A DNA stretch of 64,000 nt from Larus michahellis. Taxonomy: Eukaryota > Chordata > Aves > Charadriiformes > Laridae. Each line of letters begins with the position of its first letter. The stretch's first letter is position 1. Shown here in pieces: positions 48,501 to 58,640 of this stretch. The translations under genes and the position numbers were made by a program. The stretch covers positions 131,798,553 to 131,862,552 of the forward strand of contig NC_133898.1 of NCBI RefSeq assembly GCF_964199755.1. Direction: 5' to 3'. The notes under the pieces are model-generated. The model was not told the DNA's origin, ran no database searches, and was given only the letters and a program-made list of their open reading frames with translations.

Positions 48501-51500
48501 GGCGCCGCGGTGACGGTGGCACTGACCCCCCCCTCTCCCCGCAGACCCACTGCCCCGTCTACCTGGTGAACGTCTCCAGCATGTCGGCGGGGGACGTCAT
48601 CGCCGCCGCCAAGATGCAAGGTAGGGGTTCCCAGGGTGGAAGCCCACCCCCCACCCCCACCCCCGGCTCATCCCAGAGCAGGATGCGACACACGCGTGCC
48701 CCTCGCACGCCCGCCCCCAGCCCCACGCGTGTGCCTCCCTCCCTCCCTCCCTCCCTCTCCCCCCAACCCCCCCCCCCACCCCCTCCCCCCAACTCCCGGC
48801 AGGGAAGGTGGTGTACGCGGAGACGACCACGGCGCACGCCACGCTCACCGGGCTGCACTACTACCACCAGGACTGGTTCCACGCCGCCGCCTACGTCACC
48901 GTGCCGCCGCTGCGCCTCGACACCAACACCTCCGCCTACCTCATGAGCCTGCTCGCCAAGTGAGGCACCGACACCCCCTGCAACCCGAGCCCCCAACCCC
49001 AGCCCCCCGGCACCCCACACCCAGGGCACGGTGGTTTCCGGGCATCCCGGGTGTCCAGCGCGCACGTTCCTGGCACCGTGCTCCCCTGGTGACGTGCTCT
49101 CCAGACACCCCGTCCCTCTGGCATCCCCCCTTCTCGGGTTACCCGCCAGGCACCCCGCGTTCCTGCCACCTCGCTCCCTGGGCACCGGGCTTTCTCCTGC
49201 CCGGACGCTGAGCTCCGTCGGGGTCTCGCTCTGCGGGTGCTGCGTCTCCCAGGCACTTGCTGAGCGCCTGAGCTGTTGGGTGCAGAGCTCCCCGGGCACC
49301 CCACCGCATGGGCACCCCACTCCCTGGGTGCTGAGCTCCCCTGGCACCCCACTGTATGGGTGCTCCCTTCCCCGGGCACCCCATGGGTACCCCATTCCAT
49401 AGGTGCTGAGCCCCCCGAGCGCCCCAGTGCATGGGGATCCCCCATTCCCTGGGCACCCTACTGCGTGGGGACCCCCCATTCCCTGAGCACCCCGCTCCCG
49501 GGTGCACCGTTCCCTGGGTGTTGAGCTCCCTGGGCACCCCACTCCCTGGGCACCCCATTCCCTGGGCACCCTGCTCCCCAAGCGCTTTACTTCCCGGGCA
49601 CCCCAATCCCAAGTCCCGAGCTCCCTGGGCACCCCAATGTGTGGGTTCCCCATTCCCTGGGCGCTTTGCTCCCCGGGCACCCTGATTTCAAGTACTGAGC
49701 TCCCTGGGCATCCCCCTGTGTGGGTGCTGAGCTCCCCGGGCACCCCACTCTCTGGGTGCTGGGCTCCCTGGGTACCCCACTGCACGGATACCCCATTCCC
49801 TGTGTGCTGAGCTCCCCGAGCACCCCACTGCGTGGGTGCCCCATTCCCTGGGTACCCTGCTTCCCGGGCGCTGCGTTCCCTGGGCGCTGAGCTCCCTGGG
49901 CATCCCAACGTGTGGGCGCCCCATTCCCTGGGTGCTGAGCACCCTACTGCATGGGGGTCCCCCATTCCCCGGGCACCCCGCTCCTGGGCACCCCATTCCC
50001 TGAGTGCTGAGCTCCCTGGGCATCCCACTGCTTGGGGATCCCCCATTCCCCGGGCGCCCCGTTCCCTGGGTGCTGAGCTCCCTGGGCACCCCAATGTGTG
50101 GGTACCCCATTCCCTGGGTGCTGAGCACCTCACTGCATGGGGATCCCCCATTCCCTGGGCACCCCGCTCCTGTGTGCCCCATTCCCTGGGTGCTGAGCTC
50201 CCTGGGCACCCCAATGTGTGGGTACCCCATTCCCTGGGCACCCCACTCCACAGGCACCCTACTGCATGGGGGGGTCCCCCATTCCCCAGGCACCTCGCTC
50301 CTGGGCACCCCATTCCCTGGGTGCTGAGCCCCCTGGGCATCCCACTGCATGGGGATCCCCCATTCCCCGGGCGCCCCGTTCCCTGGGTGCTGAGCTCCCT
50401 GGGCACCCCACCGCGTGGGTGCCCCACTCCCCGTCCCCCCTGCTGCTGGGTGCCCTGAGCAGCGCTGCCCCGTCCCCCCCCCCTGCAGCGACACGCTGAA
50501 CATCGTGGCCTCGGACCACCGGCCCTTCAGCCCCAAGCAGAAAGCCATGGGCAAGGAGGACTTCACCAAGATCCCCCACGGCGTCAGCGGGGTGCAGGAC
50601 CGCATGAACATCATCTGGGAGCGCGGCGTGGTACGGGGGTCCCCACACCCCCCCTGCCCCCAGGGACATGCTGGGACGGGGCTGTGCCCCCCCCACCCCG
50701 CCCCAGTGCTCCGGGGCGGGGCTCAGCGACGGGTCTGGCTTGGGCTGAGGTGGCCCCAGCTTTGGGGTGGGGGGTCCTTTCCCCTGGGCCGTCCCGTGGC
50801 GGGGGTTTGCCCTCTGGCATGGGGGTGGGCGAGGGGCTCCCCAGTGCAACCCGGTGGGTCCCAGCAGGAGGCACGGCCCCAGCATCGCCCCCCAAGGTTT
50901 TGGGGTGGGCAGCACAGGGCTGGGGGTGGTGGGGGGGGGGGGTCACAAGCCCCTGGGCACGCTGTGGGGCGGGGGCAGGATGGGGCCCGGCACGTCCCTC
51001 ACCCCCCACCCCGGCTCCGCCGGCAGGTCGGGGGTAAGATGGACGAGAACCGCTTCGTGGCCGTGACCAGCTCCAACGCCGCCAAGATCCACAACCTCTA
51101 CCCCCGCAAGGGCCGCATCATCCCCGGCGCCGACGCCGACGTCGTGGTCTGGGACCCCGAGGCCACCAAGTAGGTGCAGCCGGCGGGGGGGGGGGGGGGT
51201 GTCACCGGGGAGGGGGCTCCCCGTGCCACCGGGCACCCCCTCACCACCCCGTGTCCCCCCGCCCGCCCAGGACCATCTCGGCCAGCACCCAGGTGCAGGG
51301 GGGGGACATCAACCTGTACGAGAACATGCGGTGCCACGGGGTGCCCCTGGTCACCATCAGCCGCGGGCGCGTGGTCTACGAGAACGGCGTCTTCATGTGC
51401 GCCGAGGGCACCGGCAAGTTCTGCCCGCTCCGCTCCTTCCCGGACTCCGTCTACAAGAAGCTGGTGCAGCGGGAGAAGGTACAGGGGCAGGGGGGGGCGG

Positions 51501-54500
51501 CGGGGACGGGGCGGGGGGGTCGGGTCTGTGCCGCCCCGGTGCCACGCCGGGTACCAGCCTGGAGCATCACGCAGCGGGATGGGGAGGGGGACGGATGGCA
51601 GCAGCCGTGGGGGGTGAGCGCCGATGGGGGGGGAACCCTGCGGGTGGGTGTATGGTCGAGGACCCCCCCCAGCTCCCGCTCTTGCCTGGGCGATGCCCAC
51701 GTGCCAGCAGGGATGAGGGTTTGGGGACAGTCACCCCCGGTCACCCTGACACGTGCGTGAGGCGCATGCCAACTCTCGGGACCCCCCCGCGCCCCCCCCG
51801 CCCCAGGCTCTCTGCCCTTTGCTGCGTCTCCCCCTGCATCCCCCCCCACCCCACGGTGGTCCCTCAGCTCCCGGTGACCCCACGTGCCACCAGGGCAGGG
51901 ACACGCGGGGCTGGGTGTCCTGGTTTGGGACACTGGGGCAGGAGGGGACCCTGGGGCATGTGTCCCCCCCACCCTGGGGCTGCAGGGCAGGTCTCGCCCA
52001 CACTCTGGGGGGGCTGCAGAAGCCCCTCTTTGCCCCCCCCATGCGCCCATCCCCATCTGCACCCCATTGCTGACCCACTGTGGGCGCAGGGCACGACCCT
52101 CCCCCCCCCGCGCACTTGCAGGTCCCCGGGGCTGTGACGCCCGGGACCCCTCGTGTCCCCCCACCTTTCGCCAGTCCCTGCCCGGCCGTGGGGGGCACAC
52201 CAGGGGGCTCGGTGCGCTGCTGGTGCTGCGAGGGAAGGGGTCGGCTGGCGGGGGGGGGGAGGCTGGCACCATCCCGGGGAGCTGGGGGCTGATGCCCGGC
52301 GCCGGGGTGCCCGGATGGAGCCGTGTGTGGCTGCGGGGGGCGGGCACGGGGCAGGGTCCTGCGTGTGCATGGGGGGCATCCCCCGCCTGCACCGGGTATC
52401 GCTTGCGCCTCGCTGGGGGCGGGGGCGGGGGGGGGTCAGCATGGCATCGCCGGGGGCGAGGGGCTGCGCTGCCAGGGTCACCCGCCTCCCCCAGCCCCTG
52501 GCACCGCTCCGCACCGGCACCTCCTGCACCGGGGGCCCCGCAGCACGGCCGGCATCCCGCCGAGTGCCCCCCCCCGCCTCCCCACGCTGCCGCCCCCTCC
52601 CCACACCGCAGCACGCCCTCAGCCCCCTTCCTCCCCCCCCCCGACCCAGCCAATCCGCACCCCACCGTAGGGCAGTGGCACCCCCAACCCCGCTCCCACC
52701 CTGGGCATTCCCCCTGCAGCCCCCTCCCCAAGCTGACACACCCCCCCCCACCCCCTCTCTCTCTGCTTTTTCTTTCCCGTGGGGCAGAGTTTAAAGCTGC
52801 GGGGGGTGGATCGCACCCCGTACCTGGGGGACGTGGCCGTGGTTGTGCATGCCGGGAAAAAAGAGACGGGGACGCCCCTGGCCGATACGCCCACGCGCCC
52901 CGCCACGCGCCACGGGGGCATGAGGGACCTCCACGAGTCCAGCTTCAGCCTCTCCGGTAAGAGCGGGGCCGCGGCGGGGGTCCCGGCAGCCCCGCATCTG
53001 GTGGCTCTCCGGCGCCGGTTGGCCACTTGCCACCGGTGTCCCTCCTGCCACCCCAGGCTGTCCCCATCACCCCCTCGGAGTGTCCCCGGGGTGTCCCAAA
53101 CCCTCGCCCAGGTAGCCCAAACCCCCCCCCCAAGGGTGTCCCCACCACTACATCGGGTTGTCCCAACCCCCCCGCTACGTAGCCCAAACCCCCTCCCCAG
53201 GGTCTCCCCCTGCCACCCCAGGGTGTCTCCATCACCCCCCCAGGGTGTCCCCCTGCCCCACCCAGTTGTCCCAACCCCCCCCCCCCCCCCCAAGGTGTCC
53301 CCATCAGCCCCCAAGGTGTCCCCATCAGCCCCCAGTGTGTCCCCGTTGTCCCCCCAGGGGTGTCCCCATTACGACCCCAGGTTATCCCAACTCCCCCCCC
53401 CCCAAGGATGTCCCCATCACCCCCTCCGAGTGTCCCCCTGCCACCCCAGTGTGTCCCCATCACCTTCCAATGTGTCCCCCTCACCACCCCAGGGTGTCCC
53501 CACCCCCCCCCCCCAGGGTGTAACCCCCCCTCTCCCGGGCAGGGGGCCGTGCCACCCCAGTGTCCCTACAGCAGAGTAGGGATCAGACCCCGTCCCCGTC
53601 CCCGCAGCCCCTCCAGCCCCGTCCCGTCCCTCCGTGCACCGTGCGTGGCGTGGCTGTGTCTGGTGGGGGACACCGTGCCGTGCCGGGGGGGCCGGGGCGG
53701 GCAGGACTGAGCCAGCTCATGCGTTGCGTTTGTCCCCGGTGGGTGCCGTTGTCCCCGGGAGCGGGACCGGAGGGATGGGGGACATCCCACCGCGCAGCCC
53801 CCGTGGCACTGCCCTGCGCCAGGCAGGACCGAGCCGGTGCCGTGCCGGGGCAGGAGCGGGGCTGGCCCCATCCCGCTCCCTCTGCTGCGGCGCGGTGCCA
53901 CGCTCACCGCAGCTCGGTGCCGGGGCCAGCAGCACCGGGGCTGTTCCCTGCCGGCACCCGGCCCCGTGCTCTCTGGGGTGTCGCCGGCGTGGCACCGGCG
54001 CTCCGGTGCTCGCCACCGCATGTGGCACTGAGCAGGTGGGAGCGGGGTCAGGGGGACACGGAGCACCCCCTGTCCCCACGGTGCCAGCCGAGGGCTGGGA
54101 CCTGGGACCCCACGGGGCTGCTGGCCTCACTGGGGCTGCCGGGGTAGCCATTGGGTGCTCAAGCCGGTGCCAGGGTGGCTCTTGCCCCAGTGCCGGGGTG
54201 GCCATCAGGCGCTCGCCCCAGTACCAGGGTGACCCTCGAGTGCTCGCCCCAGTGCCGGGGTGGCCTTTGGGAGCTTGCTCTGGTGCCGGGGTGGCTCTCG
54301 CCCCAGTGCCAGGGTGGCCATCGGGCACTTGCCCAGGTGCCGGCGTGGCCATCAGGTGCTCGCCCCGGTGCCAGGGTGGCCATTGGGCACTCATCCTGGT
54401 GCTGGGGTGGCTCTTGCCCTGGTGGTGGGGTGGCCCTCAGGTTCTTGCCCTGGTGCCAGGGTGGCCATCAGGTGCTCGCCCCGGTGCCAGGGTGGCCATC

Positions 54501-54985
54501 GGGCACTTGCCCTGGTGCTGGGGTGGCTCTTGCCCCGGAGCCGGGGTGGGTGGCCATCAGGCACTCACCCCGATGCTGGGGTGGCTGTTGGACTCTCACC
54601 CTGGTGATGGGTTGGCTCTTGTCCCCGTGCCGGGGTGGCCATTAGGTGCTCACCCTGGTGCCAGGGTGGCCGTCGGTTGCTCGCCCCGGTGCCAGGGTGG
54701 CTCTTGCCCTGGTGCTGGGGCGGCCATTGGGTGCTCATTCCGGTGCCAGGGTGGCCCTCAGGCTCTCACCCTGATGCCGGGGTGGCTCTTGCCCCGGTGC
54801 CAGGGTGGCCGTGGGGTGCTCGCCCTGGTGCCGGGGTGGCCGTCGGGCTCTCGCCCCGGTGCCGTCAGCCTGACGCCCGCCCGTCCGTCTGTCCGGCAGG
54901 TTCTCAGATCGATGACCACGTTCCAAAGCGAGCTTCGGCCCGGATTCTCGCTCCCCCCGGAGGCCGGTCGAGCGGCATTTGGTAG
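45594..54985 (+). CDS. DPYSL5: Dihydropyrimidinase-like 5 (collapsin response mediator protein 5), complete
   Basis: A cytosolic neuronal protein of the CRMP family. It forms tetramers, binds tubulin, and antagonises neurite outgrowth promoted by CRMP2. Exons: 45594-45854, 46931-47089, 47821-48000, 48094-48162, 48346-48390, 48545-48620, 48803-48959, 50489-50630, 51027-51169, 51271-51478, 52788-52956 and 54900-54985 (stop TAG at 54983). All phases join. The product is 564 residues, from [20 protein letters not shown] to the C-terminus [11 protein letters not shown]. The amidohydrolase fold is recognisable ([45 protein letters not shown]), but as in other CRMPs the metal site looks incomplete, so no hydrolase activity is expected. 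The start ATG is 4 bases into its exon. The only odd gap is the 1.5-kb minisatellite intron at 48960-50488. Confidence 0.98.
45855..46930. other. DPYSL5 intron 2, unique sequence
   Basis: No element recognised apart from a run of G near 46630. The introns at 47090-47820 and 51479-52787 are similar: GC-rich and unique, with nothing identified. Confidence 0.5.
48990..50480. repeat. Minisatellite of about 48 bp (24-bp half-units) in a DPYSL5 intron
   Basis: Built from gctgagctccctgggcaccc, then caatgtgtgggtaccccatt and ccctgggt, with many variants. It fills nearly all of the intron 48960-50488. Long repetitive open frames here, especially on the minus strand, are by-products of the array. Confidence 0.93.
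53040..53560. repeat. C-rich repeat (GGTGTCCCC units), about 20-24 bp
   Basis: Degenerate copies of agggtgtccccatcaccccc with poly-C runs up to fifteen bases, in the last DPYSL5 intron. The complementary strand is G-rich. Confidence 0.88.
54150..54880. repeat. Minisatellite of 24-31-bp units before the last DPYSL5 exon
   Basis: Alternating units of gccccggtgccagggtggcc followed by atcgggcactc, and shorter ggtggctcttgccctggtgc. The array stops about 20 bp before the acceptor region of the exon at 54900. Confidence 0.92.
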
Positions 54986-55429
54986 AGCCGGGGACCTGTC
55001 CCCCAACTGAGCACCGGGCGCCGGCCCCGCGCCGCCCCCCCCGGGACCCCGGCGTCGGCGGGGCTCCCCTGCCCGGGGGGGGTCCCTGCCCGGCGGCCGC
55101 GGGGCCGTGCCGGCAGCGGGAGCCGTGGCCGGCGGGCTATGGGGGGCCGGGGGGGCCGCGGCACAGGCCGGCGGGAGGGGGCCGGCCCCGGCCCTTTTCT
55201 GTTTGCACGTTGGGTTTGGATCCGTGAGTTTTTGACTTGTCTGTGCATCCCGTGGAGGTAACTCTGAAGTGGTTTGTGTCACTAGCGTTAGGGGAGACAG
55301 GGACCCCCGCACCCCACTCCGCACCCCCCACCCCGCCCCCCGGCCCCGCGCGGGACGCGTCAGCCCTTCCCGCGGCGCGCACACGCGTGTGCGTGGTCTC
55401 GGTGAGAGGCACGCCGCACACGCATGCGC

Positions 55430-56230
55430 ACACGTGTGCGTCCCTCCGTGCAAGGTGCCAGCAGGCTCCTCACCGCCACGTGCGAGTGCACACGCGTGGG
55501 CCAGGCCCTGCGTGCTCTCGGTGAGATGTTCACAGCACACACGTGTGTACACACGCGCGCGTTTCTCCATGCAACATGCCAGCAGGCTCCTCACTGCCGC
55601 ACATGTGTGTGCGCACGTGTGTGTCACCCTGCACGGTCTCAGCAAGGTGTTCACTGCACACGTGTGTACACACATGTACATTTCTCCATGCAACGTGCCA
55701 GCAGGCTCCTCACCGCCACACGTGCATGTGCGTGCACACGCGTGTGTCACCCTGCACGGTCTCAGCGAGGTGTTCACAGCACACGTGTGTACACACATGT
55801 GCAATTTTTCATGCAAGGTGCCAGCAGGCTCCTCACTGCCACGTGTGTGTCACGCCATGCGTACTGTCAGTGAGATGTTCACAGCACACGTATGTACACA
55901 CATGTACATTTCTCCATGCAACGTGCCAGCACGCTCCTCACCGCCACACGTGCATGTGCGCGCACACACGTGTGTCACCCTGCACGGTCTCAGCGAGGTG
56001 TTCACTGCACACACGCATGTACCTGCATGTGCATCCCTCCACGCAACATGCCAGCAGGCTCCTCACCGCCGCGAGCGTGCGCACACGTGCGTGTCAGGCC
56101 GTGCGTGCTCTCAGCGAGGTGTTCATTGCACACACGTGCGCGTCCCGTGCAAGGCGTCCCCCTCGCTGCCGCGTGCGCGGTCTCGGTGAGCTCCTCACTG
56201 CGCACACCCGAGCTGGCCGCGTGCCCACGC
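55430..56230. repeat. Tandem repeat of about 120 bp with CACGTG/TGTACAC core
   Basis: Six to seven copies marked by ccagcaggctcctcac at 55458, 55579, 55698, 55821, 55926 (variant) and 56051. Each contains acacgtgtgtacacacatgt and tcaccctgcacggtctcagc. It lies inside the DPYSL5 3' UTR. Confidence 0.93.
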
Positions 56231-56589
56231 GTGTGCACACGCACACACGTGCCCCATCCCTCCGCCCCCGCCGGGAGCACCCCGTCCCTCCAGCGCGGGG
56301 ACGGCGACGCTCCCGAGCCCCGGCCGCGCGTCCCCGTCCCGGCGGGGTCCCCGTCCCCCCGCCCGCGCACTGGTGCTATGGGGCGGGCGCCCCGCTGTCG
56401 TTCCCCCCCCGCTGTCCCCCGGGGTCGTGTCCCGTGTGAGTTGTTCCCTGTGCACTTTTCCCCTGGGTGGTCCCTGTAGGTGTGCGGGGGCCGGGGGGGG
56501 GGCGCAGCCCTGCGCGGGGGTCCTGCCCCCCCTCCCCGGTAGTTGCGTTCTGGCCGCTGTAGGACCCCGCAGTTCGTCTCTGTTTGCTC

Positions 56590-56595
56590 ATTAAA
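56590..56595 (+). terminator. DPYSL5: DPYSL5 polyadenylation signal (ATTAAA)
   Basis: ctcATTAAAgcccctt, followed within 40 bp by a G-rich stretch (ctgggggggtcggggggg). No AATAAA is nearby. Confidence 0.7.
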
Positions 56596-56984
56596 GCCCC
56601 TTCACCGCGCCCGGCCTCCGCGCCTGCCTGGGGGGGTCGGGGGGGTTCTGCGTCACCCCCAACCCTGCTGGGGGCCGGGACAGTCCCCACGTCCCCCTGC
56701 GCCCCCAGCCCTCAGCCCCCACCTCGCTGCCCCCCGGGGCGGGGGGCTCAGCATCCCCCGAGCGCGGTGGGGGGCTGTCAGTGGGGAGGGGGACCCCCGT
56801 CCCCCCGGGAGCGAGAACACGCGTGTGCAGGCACGGACAGGCCAGGTCAGCCCCAACCCCTGCGGGACGCCCCGGGGACACGCGTGGCACCACCGGGTCC
56901 GGCGTGTGGCCACCGGGTCCCCACCGCTGCTGCAGCGGGGACGAGCGGGGCCCGGGGGGTGCTGGGGTCAGCCACAGCCCGGAC

Positions 56985-57835
56985 ATGGGGACATGGGGTG
57001 GGGGGACATGGGCAGACAGGGGTATGGGGCCACGGGGACAAGGGGACACGGGGGTGTGGGCACACAGGGATACGGGGTCGTGGGGACACGGGGGTTTGCA
57101 GTCATGGGGACACGGGGACAGGGGTGTGGGGACGTGGAGACATGAGGACGCAGGGATGTGGGGACAACAGGGACATGGGGATGTGGGAACATGGGGACAC
57201 GGGGATGCGGGGACATGGGGACACAGGGACATGGGGGTGTGGGGACGTGGGGACATGAGGACACAGGGATGTGGGGACAACAGGGATATGGGAACGTGGG
57301 GACACGGGGATGAGGGGACATGGGGACACAGGGACATGGGGGTGTGGGGACGTGGGGACATGGGGACGCAGGGATGTGGGGACGTGGGGACACAGGGATG
57401 CGGGGACATGGGGACACAGGGATGCGGGGACATGGGGACACAGGGACATGGGGGTGTGGGGACATGGGGACGTGGAGACATGAGGACACAGGGATGCGGG
57501 GACATGGGGACAATGGGGACATGGAAGTGTGGGAATGTGGGGACATGGGGATGAGGGGACATAAGGACATGGGGACACAGGTGTAGGGATGTGGGGACAA
57601 CAGGGACACGGGGAAGTGGGGACACGGGGACAATGGGGACACAGGTACACGGGGCTACAGGGGCATGGGGACGTGGGGGTGTGGGTATATGGGGTGTGGG
57701 GACACAGGGACATGGGTGTGGAGACATGGGGACAATGGGGACGCAGGGACGTGGGGTCACAGGGATATGGGGACACAGGGACATGGGGACACGGGGACAC
57801 AGGGACACAGGGGTGTTGGGAAACGGGGACGCAGG
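56985..57835. repeat. GGGGACA-type minisatellite between DPYSL5 and MAPRE3
   Basis: Units of 6 to 15 bp such as ggggacatggggacacaggg and atgtggggacgtgg, almost all purines plus T or C, with regular GGGG runs on the plus strand. It fills most of the 1.3-kb gap between the DPYSL5 end and the MAPRE3 CpG island. Confidence 0.95.
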
Positions 57836-57839
57836 GTCC

Positions 57840-58640
57840 CGGCAGGAGTCCCGGGGGATCTCGGGGGTCGGGGCGATTCCGAGGGGTTCAGGGGGGTACC
57901 CCGGGAGGGTCCGGGGGGTGCCGGGGGGGTCCCGGAGGTTCCCAGCAGGGTTCCGGGGGGGAGCTTCGGGGAGGTCCCGAGGGGTCCGGGGGGGCTGCCG
58001 GGTGTTCCGAGAGGGTCCAGGAGGGTTCCGGGGGGGTCCCGGAGGGTTCCGGGCGGGTCCTGGGAGGTCCGAGGGGTCCCTGGGGGGAGTCCCGGGGGGG
58101 GTGTCCCGAGGGGGTGCCGGGGCTGCAGAGTCCGCCGTCGCCGCCAGGGGGCGCTGTGGGGGAGCGGGGCCGGCGGCCGCCGTTGCTAAGGCGACGGGAG
58201 GGGCGTGGCCGCGCGCCGTTGCCATGGCGGCGGGGGGGGCGGAGCGGCGCGTGCCCGCCCGCGGGGAGGCGGTGTTGGCGCATGCGCGGGCGGCCCGGTC
58301 GGTCCCGGCCCGGTCCCGGCGGTCCCGGCGCGGAGCGGAGGCAGCGGAGCGGCCGCGGGCCGAGCGCGGTGAGTGCGGGGACGGGGCGGGCGGGGAACGG
58401 GCGGCATCGCACCGGGCCGCCGGGACAGCCCGCATCCCGGCCGGCGCCGCCCCCCCCCCGCCCGGGACCGGGATTGCGGGGGGAACCGGGGGATGGAGCG
58501 GGCGGCGGGGGGCACCGGGGGGGGGACGGAGCGGGCGGGACGGGGGTGGTCCCGCGGCGCCGGGGGCGGCGGGGTTCGGCCTGACTCAGCGGCGGCCGTC
58601 TCTGCGTCCCGGCTGCGTCTCCCGTAGGGCCGCGGCCCCG
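57840..58640 (+). promoter_or_regulatory. MAPRE3: CpG island, probable MAPRE3 promoter and first exon
   Basis: The left half is G-rich (gtcccggagggttccggggg). The right half (58120-58640) is CpG-dense, with ccgttgctaaggcgacggg and ccgttgccatggcggc motifs resembling RFX X-box half-sites. A probable non-coding exon 1 ends at 58368 (gagcgcg|gtgagt). Start site not determinable. Confidence 0.7.

Larger units (their letters stand above)
54986..56610 (+). other. DPYSL5: DPYSL5 3' UTR
   Basis: From the stop to the likely cleavage site after the ATTAAA at 56590. It contains a unique segment (54986-55370) with gtttgcacgttgggtttgga, then a repeat array, then a GC-rich end. Confidence 0.75.

Noticed and set aside
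48559-50427. 622-codon minus-strand frame
   Set aside because: It is the complement of DPYSL5 exons and of the 48-bp minisatellite intron. No independent evidence.
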